DNA of 64,000 nt from Haplosporangium gracile (GCA_015499985.1 JAAAUF010000062.1:1321-65320), one strand, 5' to 3'; shown: positions 22,212-34,541, counted from the stretch's first letter. Translations and numbers: made by a program. Notes: generated by a model not told the origin, from the letters alone.

Positions 22212-22570
22212 AGCCTCTCCCGACCCCTTCCTCTCAAAGGCATCATCCTTTTTCTCCCATTTGTGTCGATTCGACATAGTAGATCTCTCTTTCGCTTCTC
22301 GTCCTTCTTCCGCACTATTATTCTCTATTGCTATATCACCCTTCCATCCAGCTCGTGTAAATATCTTGTTTTCTTCCAATTCATATATAAATCCTTTTCT
22401 TACTAAAGTCCAATGATACATTTGTTTTAATATGATCCTCACTGACACTGGATGTCTGGGAATCCCATGTGCCTTTTATACTGTGGTTGATGCATGCTTG
22501 TTGAGTTGCTGTCTGTCTGTCTTTCTATCCTGGCTCTGCCGCTTTTTTTACTCTTACGCCCGCTCAAAAT
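22212..22570. other. Convergent 3' flanks VAMP7 / CCT2
   Basis: AT-rich 360-bp spacer between two converging genes. Nothing beyond terminator-like A/T tracts is visible. Confidence 0.4.
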
Positions 22571-25052
22571 TTATCCCTGGCGTTGTCTACGAATCCCACC
22601 ATGCAAACAAGAAAAAACCGGTTAGTAACAATCGTCCTTGAAGTGAACAATCTTTTGAATAACAACAAATGAATATAAAACATAAAGCAAGGAGCACCCG
22701 AGGTTTACCTTGGTGCGCAACGGATAATGTCGTCCACCCTTAAGATCATCTCGGCAGCCTCAGAAGCCGACAATAACACCTGCCGCTTCAACTTGAACGA
22801 TTCTGTGATGCCCAACTCACGCATATCGCCCACAGCGCCGTGCTCCATATCCAGACCATGTGTCTTGTTGCCCTCGTAGTGCGAGGCCCTCAATTTGGCG
22901 ACAAGATCAGCGCTATCATAACCACCGTTATCGGCCAAGATCGTAGGCATCTGACGGAGAGCACGCGAGAAGGCCTCAATGGCAGCCTGCTGCTTGCCAG
23001 CAGTCTTGGCAGCAACTTCATCAACAGCCTTTGACATCAAAACCTCTGAGCATCCTCCGCCGAGAACTGTCCTGGGCTCCCGGGTCGTCTGGGACAAAAC
23101 ACTGAGGGCATCGTGGAGCGAACGCTCAGATTCGTCTAACAACTGGTGGGTAGCTCCACGAAGAACAATCGTGCAAGCCTCTCCAGCAGCAACTCCCGAG
23201 AATTTAATCAGCTATTAGGTTATGATAAAGAAAAAAAGGTTATTTTGGGTTACTCCTGTGTCCTAGAACATCGTCGAAATGGTACAAAAAAAGGGCGACA
23301 GTTCGTCCATGAAGTCTTCTCTGCCAACGCTAACTTACGCGGTCCTCGCCAATGATGATCTCCTCGATGACATCGCAGTGTCCGAGACGGACAAGCTCGG
23401 GGTGGTCAAAGGTCGAAGTGATCTCTCCTCCAGTGACAAGGGCCAAACGCTCAACACCATCGAAATCAGCGTGCTCGATCGACATGATACCGGCATCAGC
23501 AAAGAGCTGCTCGGGCCAGTTGTAAATCAACTGTCTGTTGACGAAGCAGGTAATGCCGTGCTCCTTGATCTTCTCAACCTTGGCCTTCATCTTTTCGCGC
23601 TCAGCGCGCTCCAACTCCTCCAGCTTTCCAGTGCCCTCGACACGAATGCGTGCTCCAAAGATCTTGATCTTGTCAGTATCCATAGCTATATTATTTCAAA
23701 AAGCAAACAACTTGGACGTTAGTAAAACATCATCACCCCAAGCGATAGAGTACAAACAGACGACAATAACGATAGAGAACATACGGGTATTGGCGACCAT
23801 GATGGTGGCATTCTCGATGCGCTTGGGCTGGTTGACACCAATCTTCTTGTCCAGAATGAATCCCTCGTCTAAGTAAGAGTCCGCAAGACGGCCTCCGACC
23901 TTCTTGATGATCTGAATATTCTCAAGGTTGGTGCTTCCCTTCAATCTCAACACGGCATCAACAGCCAGCTTTGAAAAGTACTCCTTGTCCTGCGACAAAA
24001 CTTTGGAACTCAAGGTCGTCTTGGCAATATTAATCAGATCGGCGCGGAAGACCTCGGGATCCTGACTATGGTCAACAGCAGACTCCTCAAGGGCCTTATA
24101 GGCGGCAGCGCTGGCAATCCGGAATCCCTCGATGATCGTCTGGGGATGAATCTTTTGGTTGACCAACTTCTCGGCCTCTCTCAGCAACTCGGCGGCGAGG
24201 ACACAGACCGAAGTGGTGCCGTCTCCGACTTCGTCGTCCTGAACTTTGGAAATGTTGACAAGGACCTTGGCGGCGGCGTTGTCGAGAGCAATAGACTTCA
24301 AAATGGTGGCGCCGTCGTTGGTGACCATGACCTCGCCTGTTGATGCTGACTGGAGGATCTTATCCTGTAAGTTTATAAGATAGAAGAAGAAAGGGAAGAA
24401 ACGGTTTGTGAGCACTTTGAGTCTCTTGCGCTGAGCTGCTTTGTCGCCATGTACGGTAGTTGTGGTTGGATGTTGTGTCGTTTCCAATCAACTCCAAGGC
24501 GTCAAGTCATCATGAACAAAGACATACCATGCCCTTGGGTCCAAGGGTACTCTTGACGAGATCGCCGACAGCGATAGCACCGATGAACGACGACTAAAGT
24601 AGTAGAAACATGTCAATCGAGGTATATTGTAAGCGCAATTGGACTAAAAGGGATTACGTTGATCAGAGCAACAGTTACAAGATAACAGTCAAAAGGAAGG
24701 AGAAAACTCACCAAGCGAGCGTTTTCAGCACGCTCCTCGGTCGCATTGTCCTGGAAAATCTGAACGGGGGCCAAAGACTACGATGGTTAATAAGAGGAAG
24801 AAGAGAGATGTCAGTGATGAAGGGACAAGGCCGAAGGGTAGCGGCTGGCATTTCATCCATGGGTGAGCAGGCAAATGAAGTGTTAAGCTGATCAGCGGAG
24901 GGCGAGGTGATCTTTTTTTTTCGCATGCCGTTGCTGCTGCAGTAGGCATGTGTAGTTGTTGCAAGGGGTGATGTCCATGCTGCAGAGGAGAGTATCCTTT
25001 TAAGTTATCGTCGTCTGTCTTTGCTCTCCTTGAGTGCGGATGGTCGTACCAT
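22571..25052 (-). CDS. CCT2: T-complex chaperonin subunit beta
   Basis: CCT2 is one of eight subunits of the cytosolic TRiC chaperonin that folds actin and tubulin with ATP. Seven exons are proposed (25052-25050, 24777-24712, 24593-24528, 24364-23785, 23685-23339, 23211-22709, 22586-22571), giving 526 residues, the family length. Motifs: [32 protein letters not shown], the nucleotide-binding [31 protein letters not shown] and GGGCSE near the C-terminal equatorial part. The first exon holds only the start codon (ATG then GTACGA); this is inferred because the next exon begins right after an acceptor and has a stop upstream in frame. The last exon encodes only the end of RQRQG. NTPMDTDKIK identifies the beta subunit. 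Confidence 0.95.
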
Positions 25053-25451
25053 GATGTGTGGAAGTGTGGAAATGGTTGAAGAAGAAAAAAGAAAAAAAGA
25101 AAGTGATGGCGGTCTCCTATTTTATCTCCTTTGAAATTGAACAGCGCGTTGCGACCCAGCGAGCAGCGAGGAGAAGCCAACAGAAGGAAATTTAAATCCA
25201 GGGGCGCTGATCTCCAGACAGGAAAAAAAACGTCACCGGAAACATTTTACATCGTCGGAGTAACGACGCGACCTCCGTTTCTTTCTTTTGGTCAGGTAGG
25301 CGCCAGCTCTAACTCTTGACTATGCGACATATCAAAGACATGAAATATACCGCTGTATCGAAGATATGGCTGAGAATAGTTTATTTTCTAGAGTTACAAG
25401 CATTGAAGCAAGAAAGGACAAAAAATAACGTGGCTGGCAGCGAGTAGCGAT
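25053..25451. promoter_or_regulatory. CCT2 promoter / NmrA-like gene 3' flank
   Basis: 400 bp between two minus-strand genes. It must carry the CCT2 promoter next to 25052. A short purine-rich stretch (25080-25105) lies there. No further gene is seen. Confidence 0.35.
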
Positions 25452-26245
25452 CTAGTTCGTAAGAGTAACCTTCTGTCCAAAGAAACTCTCACCACCATCC
25501 CCAGCCTTCACACCCTTCTCAAAGGTCCACTCTCCAACGTCCGCCCTATGGACAGTGTACCCACAGCAGGCTCCTCCTCCCGCCCAACTCTCAACTTGTC
25601 CCATCCCTTTCCACTCTTCACCAACTGATCTCCCATCAACAGACTAGGGCGAATAATCACTGCCCCGCTAAACGCAACCCCGGTGTTCTCTGTGACAAGG
25701 CGCTCCATCTCCTTCTTATCATTGTGTGGTTCAGCCAGGACGACATGGTACAGGGTCTGGAACCCAAAGGGCACATCCTCCTTGATGTTCGAGACACCTG
25801 AGGTCGAAATGACCGTGATCGAAGGCTTTTGTTGAGCAGTTGTAGGGTTCGGTTTGTAGAGCTCCTGGAGGGCTATGGTGATGTTCTTGGCCGCCGTGGT
25901 ACAGATCTCGGGGTTGTCAATCGTCACGGGGCGGCAGAGGGACATCTGCATCTGAGGGGTACCGCCAATACCCGAGATGATCTGCGAGGTGAGTTGGGAG
26001 GTGTTGTTGGTGAGGACAGATTTGATGGCGAGGATATCAGAAATGTCGCCTTTGACAATTGTCAATTGGGTGTTGATGGTCGACTGGGCGAGTCCTTGGG
26101 CGAGGAGCATGTCGATAAGCTTGGAGGGCGTGTGAGCGAGGGCGGTGGCGTGAAAACCAGCGTTGAGGGTGTGAACCAGAGAGGCGTTTGTGCATCCGCC
26201 TGTGGCGCCAAAGAATGCAATATAGTTAGTGGTTGAGGTGATCAT
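25452..26245 (-). CDS. NmrA-like NAD(P)-binding Rossmann protein, C-terminal frameshift
   Basis: The single-exon gene encodes an atypical short-chain dehydrogenase/NmrA-like protein. It starts MITSTTNYIAFFGATGGCT, with the GxxGxxG dinucleotide-binding turn, and continues with ITVISTSGVSN and a final catalytic-type region GAVIIRPSLLMGDQLV. About residue 229 (near 25558-25563) the frame breaks: as written it runs on to a stop at 25508. One base inserted after GTGGG would instead give the family-like end YTVHRADVGEWTFEKG and then FFGQKVTLTN before a TAG at 25452-25454, a protein of about 264 residues. Because the second reading is clearly the conserved one, the break is a real mutation or a sequence error. 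Substrate unknown; possibly a redox sensor or isoflavone-reductase-like enzyme. Confidence 0.8.
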
Positions 26246-27523
26246 TTCTGTATGTGTTTTTGTTGGTTGTGTTGATATATTTGGTGGTGAGTGTGTTTGT
26301 TGGTTGTGTTTGTTTGTAGAGTTGAGAGTGAGCTGTGTTGCGTTTTGTTGTGTTGGTGTGTTGGTTTGCTGAGTTTGGTAATAAAAATAAAAAGAGGGGA
26401 TGGTTTCTTTTTCGCTACGTTAAATAGTCACCACCGGGCCGGAGCCCCTTACTTCCGTGTACCATCATAGTCATTGTTACCGAGAACAACGCCCGATCGA
26501 CGATAACGCGTCCGTGATATCAGCCATGATTTAAAAATGTTTATTTTCTCTTTGCATCACTTATATGGAATGAAAAAAAAAAAAAAGGCCAAGACTCCCT
26601 CACTTGGTCTTGACACACTAGATATACTCCTCTCTTGACGCACGATCTTGGAATATGAAATAAAACGATCCATCCAAGTGACACCACGTTTGACAAGCTA
26701 CAACATTGAACAACTTATTCTTATTCTCGCGACACGACGCGACAAAGCTATGGTAAAAATAAGTATTCCTCTATGGTCGTCTCCCTGGGCCAAAGCTGAT
26801 GGTTGCCGAGACTGACAGGGGACATCGACAAAGGTAATAAGCATTATTACAAAGGTATCTTGCGCGGTCTAGATATCTCATCCTTCTCGATACGACTTCC
26901 TTTCAAATCCTTCACATTCACAAACACAATAAATCCATTTTACACACACTTTTCAATGACATGGATCCAAGGGAACACAAGAAGCTTCATTCACCAAAAG
27001 AAAAAAAAATAAAATACAAACTTGACCATTGTTCGTGAAAGAAAAATAAAAAGAAAAACATAAAAGTAAAAAAACAGCCAGCCAAATGTTCTGGGGGCGC
27101 CCCTCGGAAATATCTTGCTCGCTCTCGAAAAAGAAACATATCCCTCCGCACTCTGCTCATCTCTCTGCACTGGGGGGAAAAAGTCGAAAACAAAGACTCT
27201 TTGACGCTCAGCTCTCGCTCCCGCTCCGGTACACAGAACACTCTCAGATTCTCCCCCCTTCAAACTTCACTTGATGTCTTCCTATGCTGATCCACCCCTC
27301 CAATCCACATCCACCAGAGATACCTCCCCCTCTGATCAGCCCTTGACTCGCCCTTGCTCGAATGCCCACTCCACTATTTTTTTTGTTGTTCTTATTGTAC
27401 CGCTTTCACATTCAACTTTTTTTCCCCATCGCTCTGTTCTTTTTAGTGGTCATACGAGTTTTTCCACCAAACCATCAACCATCAACCGACCATCCAAGAG
27501 TGGACACAGTATCCCCCTCTCGA
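26246..27523. other. Intergenic, no gene seen
   Basis: About 1.3 kb. The left end is the promoter of the NmrA-like gene, with a GTTTGTTGGTTGTG-rich stretch (26258-26375; CA-rich on the coding strand). The rest is AT-rich 3' flank of the zinc-finger gene with several A homopolymers (26573-26586, 27001-27010). Short open frames here have no domain similarity. I found no tRNA pattern. Confidence 0.4.
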
Positions 27524-30097
27524 TTAGTAGCGGTTAGGGGGCTGTCCATACTGCTGGGTCCCGTACGATCCATATCCTTGCTGAGACTGCTGAGTTCCAT
27601 AGGTGGGGCCGCCGTAGCTTCCATACGAGGGTGCCGAAGAGCCATAGGCCGGGCTCATGGGAGAGTATCCTGGGGTGGGACCTGACTGCTGAGAAGACGG
27701 CTGCTGCTGGGTGCCGTAGTAGCTCATGTTGCTTCCTCCCGAACCCTGACCGCTAGACTGGTTAGGGGAGTTGGTGCCACAGCGTGCGCAGGTGGTGCGC
27801 TTGGCAAAGTTGTGGTAACCACACTGAGTGTTTGGGCACATCCAGTCGCCGGCCTTCATCAGCGACTGCTGTGTAGGGTAGGAAGAAGGCACGGGCGACG
27901 AATCGCGAACGGGCTTGGCCAGTCCGCAACGCATGCACTGGAAGCGAGACGCAAAGTTGTGAGAGTTACACGAGGGGCAGCTCCAGTCACCGGGACGGAA
28001 GTTGCTTTGACCTCCAGAACTGCTGCCGGTACCGCTGCTGCCATAAGAACCAGAGCCACCCTGGCTTCCGTACGACTGAGATCCACTGTTTCCATAGGAG
28101 TTTCCACCACGACCGCCCTGGTATCCGCCGCTCTGGTATCCGCCACCATAGCTGTTGTTACTGCTGCTGTTGTTGTTGTCGTAGCTGTTGTAGCTCGAGT
28201 TCGAGCCACGGTATCCGCCTCCATTGCCTCCACTTCCTCCACCAGACGAAGGCGCGCCAGTTCCGCACTTCATGCACTGAGTTCTGGAAGCAAAGTTCTG
28301 GAAGTTACAGCTGGGGCAGTTCCAGTCGCCAGGACGGAAAGTGATTGAGTGACCGCCGCCACCACCGCCAGAAGCGTATGGGTGGTGATGGTGTGAGTGG
28401 TGCGAGTGATGATGAGGTGAGGCTACAGGACCTCCATTGTTATAGCCACTTCCGTTTCCTGAGGTGCCGGGCATGGGGGTGCGGCAGCGAAGACAGTGTG
28501 TGCGGGAAGCGTAGTTGTGGAAACCACACTGGGCGTTGGGGCACATCCAGTCTCCAGATGTAAAGTTGGCAGGCTGAGAGGGGATGACTCCTTCGGGTGA
28601 GGGTGAGTTGCACTTGAGACATGCCATTCTCGAGGAAAAGTTAACAAACTGGCACATGTTACAGGTCCAGTCACCGGGTCTCGAAGAGCTGGTATAGGAG
28701 GGTTTCGAGGTCTATTGAGAGTGAATGAGTAGGTAAGATGGAATGATTAGTCATCGTTGATAGATGAATGAATGTATATCATTTCAACAACAAAATACAC
28801 ATGAAAAGATGCAGTACCTGGTTGGAAGAGGAAGAAGTCTTTCCCTTGTTGTGAGTATCCATGACAGCCTTGCTGGAAGGAGTGATCTCGATGACACGAG
28901 TTCCGAGAGGAGCACCGTTCAACTCGAGAGCAGCCAAGGCATCGACATGCGACTCAAATACGACAAATCCGCTTCCAGTGGGCTTGTTGGAGGCAGTGGT
29001 CTGAATGACGACTTCCTTGGGCGTCAGCTTGTTGGAGGTAAAGAAGGTTTCCACCTCCGACTGGGTGATATCGAAGGACATGGAAGAGATGCGAACAATC
29101 TTGGATCCGCTGTCCTTGAACATCTTGAGGACCTGAGCGGGATCGGTCGCTTGTGTAAAGACATCGGGATGGGCAAAGGCGACCAGGTACATCATGATGC
29201 TGATGATGGTCTTGACATCGTCAATACCAGAGTGGAGCTGTCCGACCTGAGTGACAGCAAAGGCTTCGCACATCTTTTCCAGGGAAAAGGACTTGAGGAC
29301 GACCTCGGGGTGGTGGGCAATCCACTTAGTGGCCTCCTCCTTGAGGTCAAAAACAATGGGCTCCTTGAGGTAAAGGGGAAGAGTGATGCCCTTCTCCTTG
29401 GCTTCCCTGGGCAACTGGATGCGAAGATCCCAGGCGCCGTGAGTGACAAAGCAGAAGGTCTTGCCCTTGTCCAGAATCTCCGATGTGACAAATGCGTCCA
29501 ACGAGTCGATAGCCTGCTGAAGGGTTTTGCCATTCTCGACCATGGCAGGGGTGATCTTGGTGAGGTTCTCGCAGAAGGGGGTGATGGGAGTCTTGACGGG
29601 CTTGACGTAAACCTGTTCCTCCTTGACACTGGCCAGGGTGGACTTTGCGGCGCAAACCCAAGAAAACTCGATAATCTCGGCAGTTGCCTATAAGGAAATA
29701 TTCCCATCGAGCACATGTTAGTTAATTTGTTGTCTTTTTTTTCTTTAACATGCCTTGTTCATAGTATGGTAGCAAAAAAAGACGTTGTGAATCCGCTTAC
29801 ACTAGTAACAAGGAGCTCAGCGGCAGACTTGCCCTCGTCGCAGGTAGCCTCAAAGTCGACGACGATGAAGTAGTCGTATTCGCTTGTGGGGATTCTGGGT
29901 GCCTTTGAGGCAGCAGGGGTAGGCTTAGCTGGGAGGGAAGATGACGCAGGGGTAGTTGACGTTGTGGATCCGGCAGCGGGCGTCTTTGCAACGAGTGCTG
30001 CTGCTGCTGTGGTAGTAGGTGCTGGTGCTGTGGTTGCGGCTGCAACTGCAGGAGCAGGCTGGCTGCTGGCAGCGGTGGTATGGTCGTTATCAGACAT
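27524..30097 (-). CDS. ERI1-like DEDDh 3'-5' exonuclease fused to RRM and five RanBP2 zinc fingers
   Basis: Three exons (30097-29801, 29687-28818, 28711-27524) give 784 residues. After an Ala/Thr/Pro-rich leader, residues 75-270 form an ERI1-type exonuclease: VVDFEATCDEG (Asp81, Glu83), THGAWDLR (Asp186) and LHSGIDDVKT (His251, Asp255), the complete DEDDh set. Residues about 290-375 look like a short RRM (KIVRISSMSF, GSGFVVFESHVDALAAL). The third exon carries five RanBP2-type zinc fingers (GDWTCNMCQFVNFSSR-like, each with four Cys), two of them of the longer CPNxQCG form, separated by Gly/Ser/Asn/Tyr-rich linkers and a His run. It should trim RNA 3' ends; ERI1 relatives process 5.8S or histone mRNA and limit siRNAs. 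The zinc fingers and RRM probably give RNA binding. The C-terminal GSY-rich tail is prion-like. Confidence 0.93.
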
Positions 30098-30293
30098 GAA
30101 GTTGCTGTTGTTGTTGCGAGGAGAGTCGATGGACAAAGTAAGAGACTCTGCTTCGTGTGTTCGGTGGGAGTGAGTGTGTGGGGTGAGTGGTGTGAGTTGA
30201 CGAGAGAGAGAGATGGAGAAAAAAAGAGATCGAGCGACACTCGAGGCGGCGTTGATGTCTACGTCACAGATTGCACGTGACGCTAGCCAGATT

Positions 30294-33200
30294 TTATTTC
30301 CTATCGCGGGTGGGCAAACGAACCACATCAAAGAGCGATTTGATCTGCAGGTCACTGTCCAAGATCGGATCTAGCCGCTCTCCTGTACCGTGAAAGATAA
30401 TGCTCTTAGGTTGTTCAGGGAGAAGCCAAAGCGCATTGTCGTCAAAATGACCCACAATCTCATCTTGCTTCCACTCCAGCCAGACTAACCCAGCAACCGC
30501 CTCAGAGGAGACGCTCAGATGAATGTTATATCCATGACCGCCCTTGGAGTGCTCTTCGATGCGTTCAATCTTGGTAGAAATCTTGGGGTCTGACAAGCAG
30601 GACTCGATAGGGAAGGCATCGCGGGTAGGGAACGTCTGAGGGAGCATTTCAAAGATTTGCTCCGCGCCGTCTGACCCATCGATCACAACAGTCGCAAGGA
30701 CCAAGCAGTAGGTCGAGGTCGATGTGCCTCCAAGCAAATAAGACGCGTTGAAATCTGCGATGAACTTGCTACCATGAGCCTTTACTGAGATGGGAACGGC
30801 CGATGCAAGGAGCGTCTGACCTGAGCGCATATCGACAGTCTTGACATGCAAGCGCCCTATGGTTACAACAAGCATTGTGTGAGCCCCAAGCACAACCCAA
30901 TGACAAAACTCATCAAAAGTTGATCTGGTTACCTTTAATGGCGACAGCCTTGTCGTTTGAGATATGAATATGGAAACACAACTCTCCTCGGGGTTGATAG
31001 CCTGACACAAGTACGTCCGAAAAGGCACGCTTGATAAAATAATGGAGTGGCTTCCACGTTCCTAGAACAAGCGAAGGCAGAGAAAGCTCGGTGAAAACGC
31101 TGTGCATGTTCTTCGTTACTCCTTAGTTGTGATTTTTGACATTCAAGCAAGTTGTTGTTACCTCCGTGCTCAATGCTTGACCCTGAGGAATAAACATGGG
31201 AAGAATAAAAAAATGCGTTAGGTATCTTTCGAAGAGGAAGCCATAAGCAGAGGTTTAGTTGTTTCAACTAACAAGCAGTCGATTCTTACACGTTGGTGCG
31301 GGCCAGATGTCATTGAGCTGCCAGTACAACGCACCCATTGTGCAGCTAGTGGTGCCTCGGCCACGGAGATAGTGCTCGGTTTGGCCGACAATGGAGCGTG
31401 CTTGGACACACTGAGTCAGGTAGCAAAACAGATCGAAAAGTGATTCACGCGTGGCAGGAACAACCATGGATTCAGATGTATCAGAGTCTGCGTAGAAATA
31501 GTTGCGCAGTGAAGATGGCAGTCCAAATTGAAACTAGTACGTGAAAGGGTAAAATACATGGGCTGAGTGAGAGATCCTTGAGGTGATTGTTGCAGAGTCT
31601 TAACAAAGACAACGGGATACTTACATCGATCTGCTGAAGCATCTCTTGCTGGCCGTTGCCGTGATGATTGCGATAGATGGACAACTTGGAAAGTGGATGC
31701 CAATCCTTGCTGGACGACACCTTCTTCCACGCCTTGAAAGAAGGCATCGACTGTGTGCCGTACTCAGAGACGAATCGAGCCTTAGGGTAGTACTCGATAT
31801 GAAGGCCATTGTGCTTGTAATCATAAAAATGGACATCTCCATACAGTCCCCTCTCATTCTCCTGGAGTACGTAGCGCTCTATGTATGGTTCCTCGGAGAT
31901 TAGCCCAGCAGACGGAGATCTGAAAAGTCAAGTCAGTACCAACGGCTTTCATACTTTGTCAACATGATTCCCAATAAGCATGTGGGTCAAGACTTACGTA
32001 GATATGAATGGTCTTGAAGTGTCCATCCTGTGCAGCGTGGTCATGATGGTTTCTATGTAGAGCCTATAGTAATCGATCTGTGTAAAACGTTAGACAACCA
32101 CCTACAACTTCAAGAGTTAAGAAGTGCCAGCACTTACTGTGAAAATGTAGGGATTATTCACAGTCGCCTTGTCCCACCTAAGAGAAAGTATTCAAAAGTG
32201 AGGTTAGATTCTCGATTCAGGCTATCTCATACTCAAGCATCCAAAAGCTGTGTGGTTCATTTACCCCTTGACCATGAACTCTTGGTTTTCGTTGTTTCCG
32301 GACCAAAGGATAATAGATGGGTGATACATCAATCTATTGACTTGGTCTTTGATTTCTTGTTGGACATTCTCCAGAAAGTGGTGATCCGTAGGGTACAACG
32401 CGCAAGCGAACCTAACAAATGGGGCTCCCGTGTTAGTTCATAGTTGAAACTATGCTTCAGAGTAAAAAAGATGCAATGAGGGTGACTGTAAGCACATACA
32501 TGAATTCTTGCCAAACCATAATTCCCAGCTCGTCACACACTTGATAGAATGCTATGTGAGAAAAAACGAGGGAAACATGCGTTAGTGAAAAGAAAGCGCA
32601 ATAAGAGGAAGTACATATAATTAGATCGGCAGCCAGCTCACCGTCCACTTCGTATCGTCCGCCGCCCCAGATACGGATCATGTTCATGTTGGCATTCACG
32701 CAGCTCTTTAACAACGACCTTGTATAAGCATGAAACAAGCAAATGATTAATAGTAGCCAACTTCCAATCTCGAAGGATGAAAGAGCGAAATCAAGAGTGA
32801 CGCAAAACAAGAAAAATATACGGACTGTAAAAAACGAACCTTTTCTTCTCCATGGTCATCAAGCTATCAAAGACGTGTCCAGGAATCCAATTGGCGCCTT
32901 TCGCAAACATGTCAATGCCATTCACGCGGAAATGAAAAGAATCGCCAGGTTGATCTTTGACGAGTGGTTTCTGAACAAGGTCGCATGTCCTGAATCCGCA
33001 TTGGAAAGAGTGAGATGCGACTGTCGACCCCTTATCGTTTAGCAGTGATGCTACCAACTTGTACAGGTTCTGCTCTCCGTAGCCTCGAGGCCACCACAGC
33101 TTCACCAACGACTTGTCGACTGAAAAAGAGTGTTGAAGGGTGTGGTCTCCTCTAGCGATTCTGAAGGTCTGTTCGATGCTGGGAAGTCCGCCGTCGAAGT

Positions 33201-34541
33201 GGACTTTTAATTGAAGGTGTTGGCCACGGGTGGAGGAGACATAGGCACGCAGCTATGAGAAGAAAGACAATGAGCGCATCAGAAAATTGAGGACATGTAA
33301 ACGAAATGGTCAAAAGTAGTATACTATCCAAACGTACCTGAACTTCCCAAGCATCCAATGTGGGATTAAAAGAAGTCAACAAGGTCCATGTCTTTGTTAG
33401 CAATCCCTGGTTGTCCAACCTGACGGAAATGGGTCGCCAAATGCCTACGAGTTACGCGATGGAGAAAGTGTCAAGGAAGGCAACTTTGGAGTAATAACTG
33501 TACTGCAGCTGGTCACGTCGTGTTCAAACGACTTACCACAAGGAGCAAAAGCCGGGCCCCAGTCCCAGGAGAACGAGCACTACCACGAACAATTGTAAGC
33601 AAACCGTGTGAGACGCATGTGCGAGATACATTGCGCTATAATCTCTATTCGTACACAAAGACAGATACCTGTTCCTTTCGGACAAAGTTGCGGTTCGGAA
33701 ATCCATGTTGCGCGGCACTCATGTTGAACATGTCAGGGACCTATAAAAAAAAGGAAGAGCAAGCAAATTCAGTCACCACTCACTATCACAAGCAAAATTA
33801 TTACCATACACAGCAAAATCGGCCCTTTTTTTTTTGCACAATACATAGTAAGGGTAGGCATCTGCTTTGACCTTAGAGGTACGGACCGCATTGTCAAAAG
33901 TGATTCGAAGGACGTTGGACTTTGCTACAAGTGCCTTGGTGATGTCAAGGTGGTAATGTCGGAACTGGTTATCGGTCGATCCTATGACTGCTGCATTCAG
34001 AGTAATACTCGCAAGCGTGTCCAGACCCTCGCAGTCCAAGATGGCATGGGTGAAATCTTGGTCCAGGTCGAATGTCCTTTCAAGTGTCCAAGTATTGTCA
34101 ATGATCCTCCGCATGGATTCCCTAGTGAGTGAGTAACAAGACATAAGCAGTTGTCAGCTGCTTATTCAAATAGGTCTCCCTGACCATTGCAACCTTGTTT
34201 ATTTTTAACGTTTGCAGAAATTACCAGCGCATTCTTACTTGGCATAATTGGTTCCGTAATAAGGGTCATTGTCGATAATGTTGGCCTGAATAAGGTCCAA
34301 GTGCACTTGACCTAGTAAGGAACAGGGTGTACATGGTTCAATCGAATGAGTTCCTCTCATTCATTTATTCACGGTAGTGTGCATGTGAATTGCATTCAAC
34401 ACAAGTCGGTTCATAGAGTGGATTCATACCAGGTACCGTAGCAGGCACTTGGACAGTCTCGTCCTGATTAGAGAGTTTCCACTGTCCATTCAGATCGAGG
34501 GAGTATGTTTCTGTCACGGCTTGGCTTTGATGAATGAGCAT
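30294..34541 (-). CDS. Beta-mannosidase, glycoside hydrolase family 2
   Basis: The enzyme removes terminal beta-mannose from oligosaccharides. Seventeen exons fit, 34541-34430 down to 30856-30294, including a 21-nt exon at 31182-31162, and sum to 914 residues. Landmarks: [18 protein letters not shown]-type [74 protein letters not shown]; acid/base Glu in LWSGNNENQ; nucleophile Glu in [12 protein letters not shown]; and [14 protein letters not shown]. The sugar-binding, immunoglobulin-like and barrel parts are all present. Another in-frame ATG at 34598 would add 19 residues with a hydrophobic FLLSFLLTYV stretch, but that segment looks like the CT-rich leader, so a secreted form is unproven. 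It shares a divergent region with a secreted protease. Confidence 0.95.

Noticed and set aside
26987..27274. Several short open frames in the 3' flank of the zinc-finger gene
   Set aside because: Homopolymer-driven Phe/Lys composition with no family similarity; position fits a 3' UTR.
27859..28348. Long open frames opposite and within the zinc-finger exon
   Set aside because: They are shadows of the Gly/Ser-rich coding sequence with no independent support.
31162..31292. Apparent frameshift in the beta-mannosidase between exons 14 and 15
   Set aside because: Moving the donor to ACGT|GTAAGA (exon end 31290) makes a split TGG codon and restores TWSSIEHG with a better donor.
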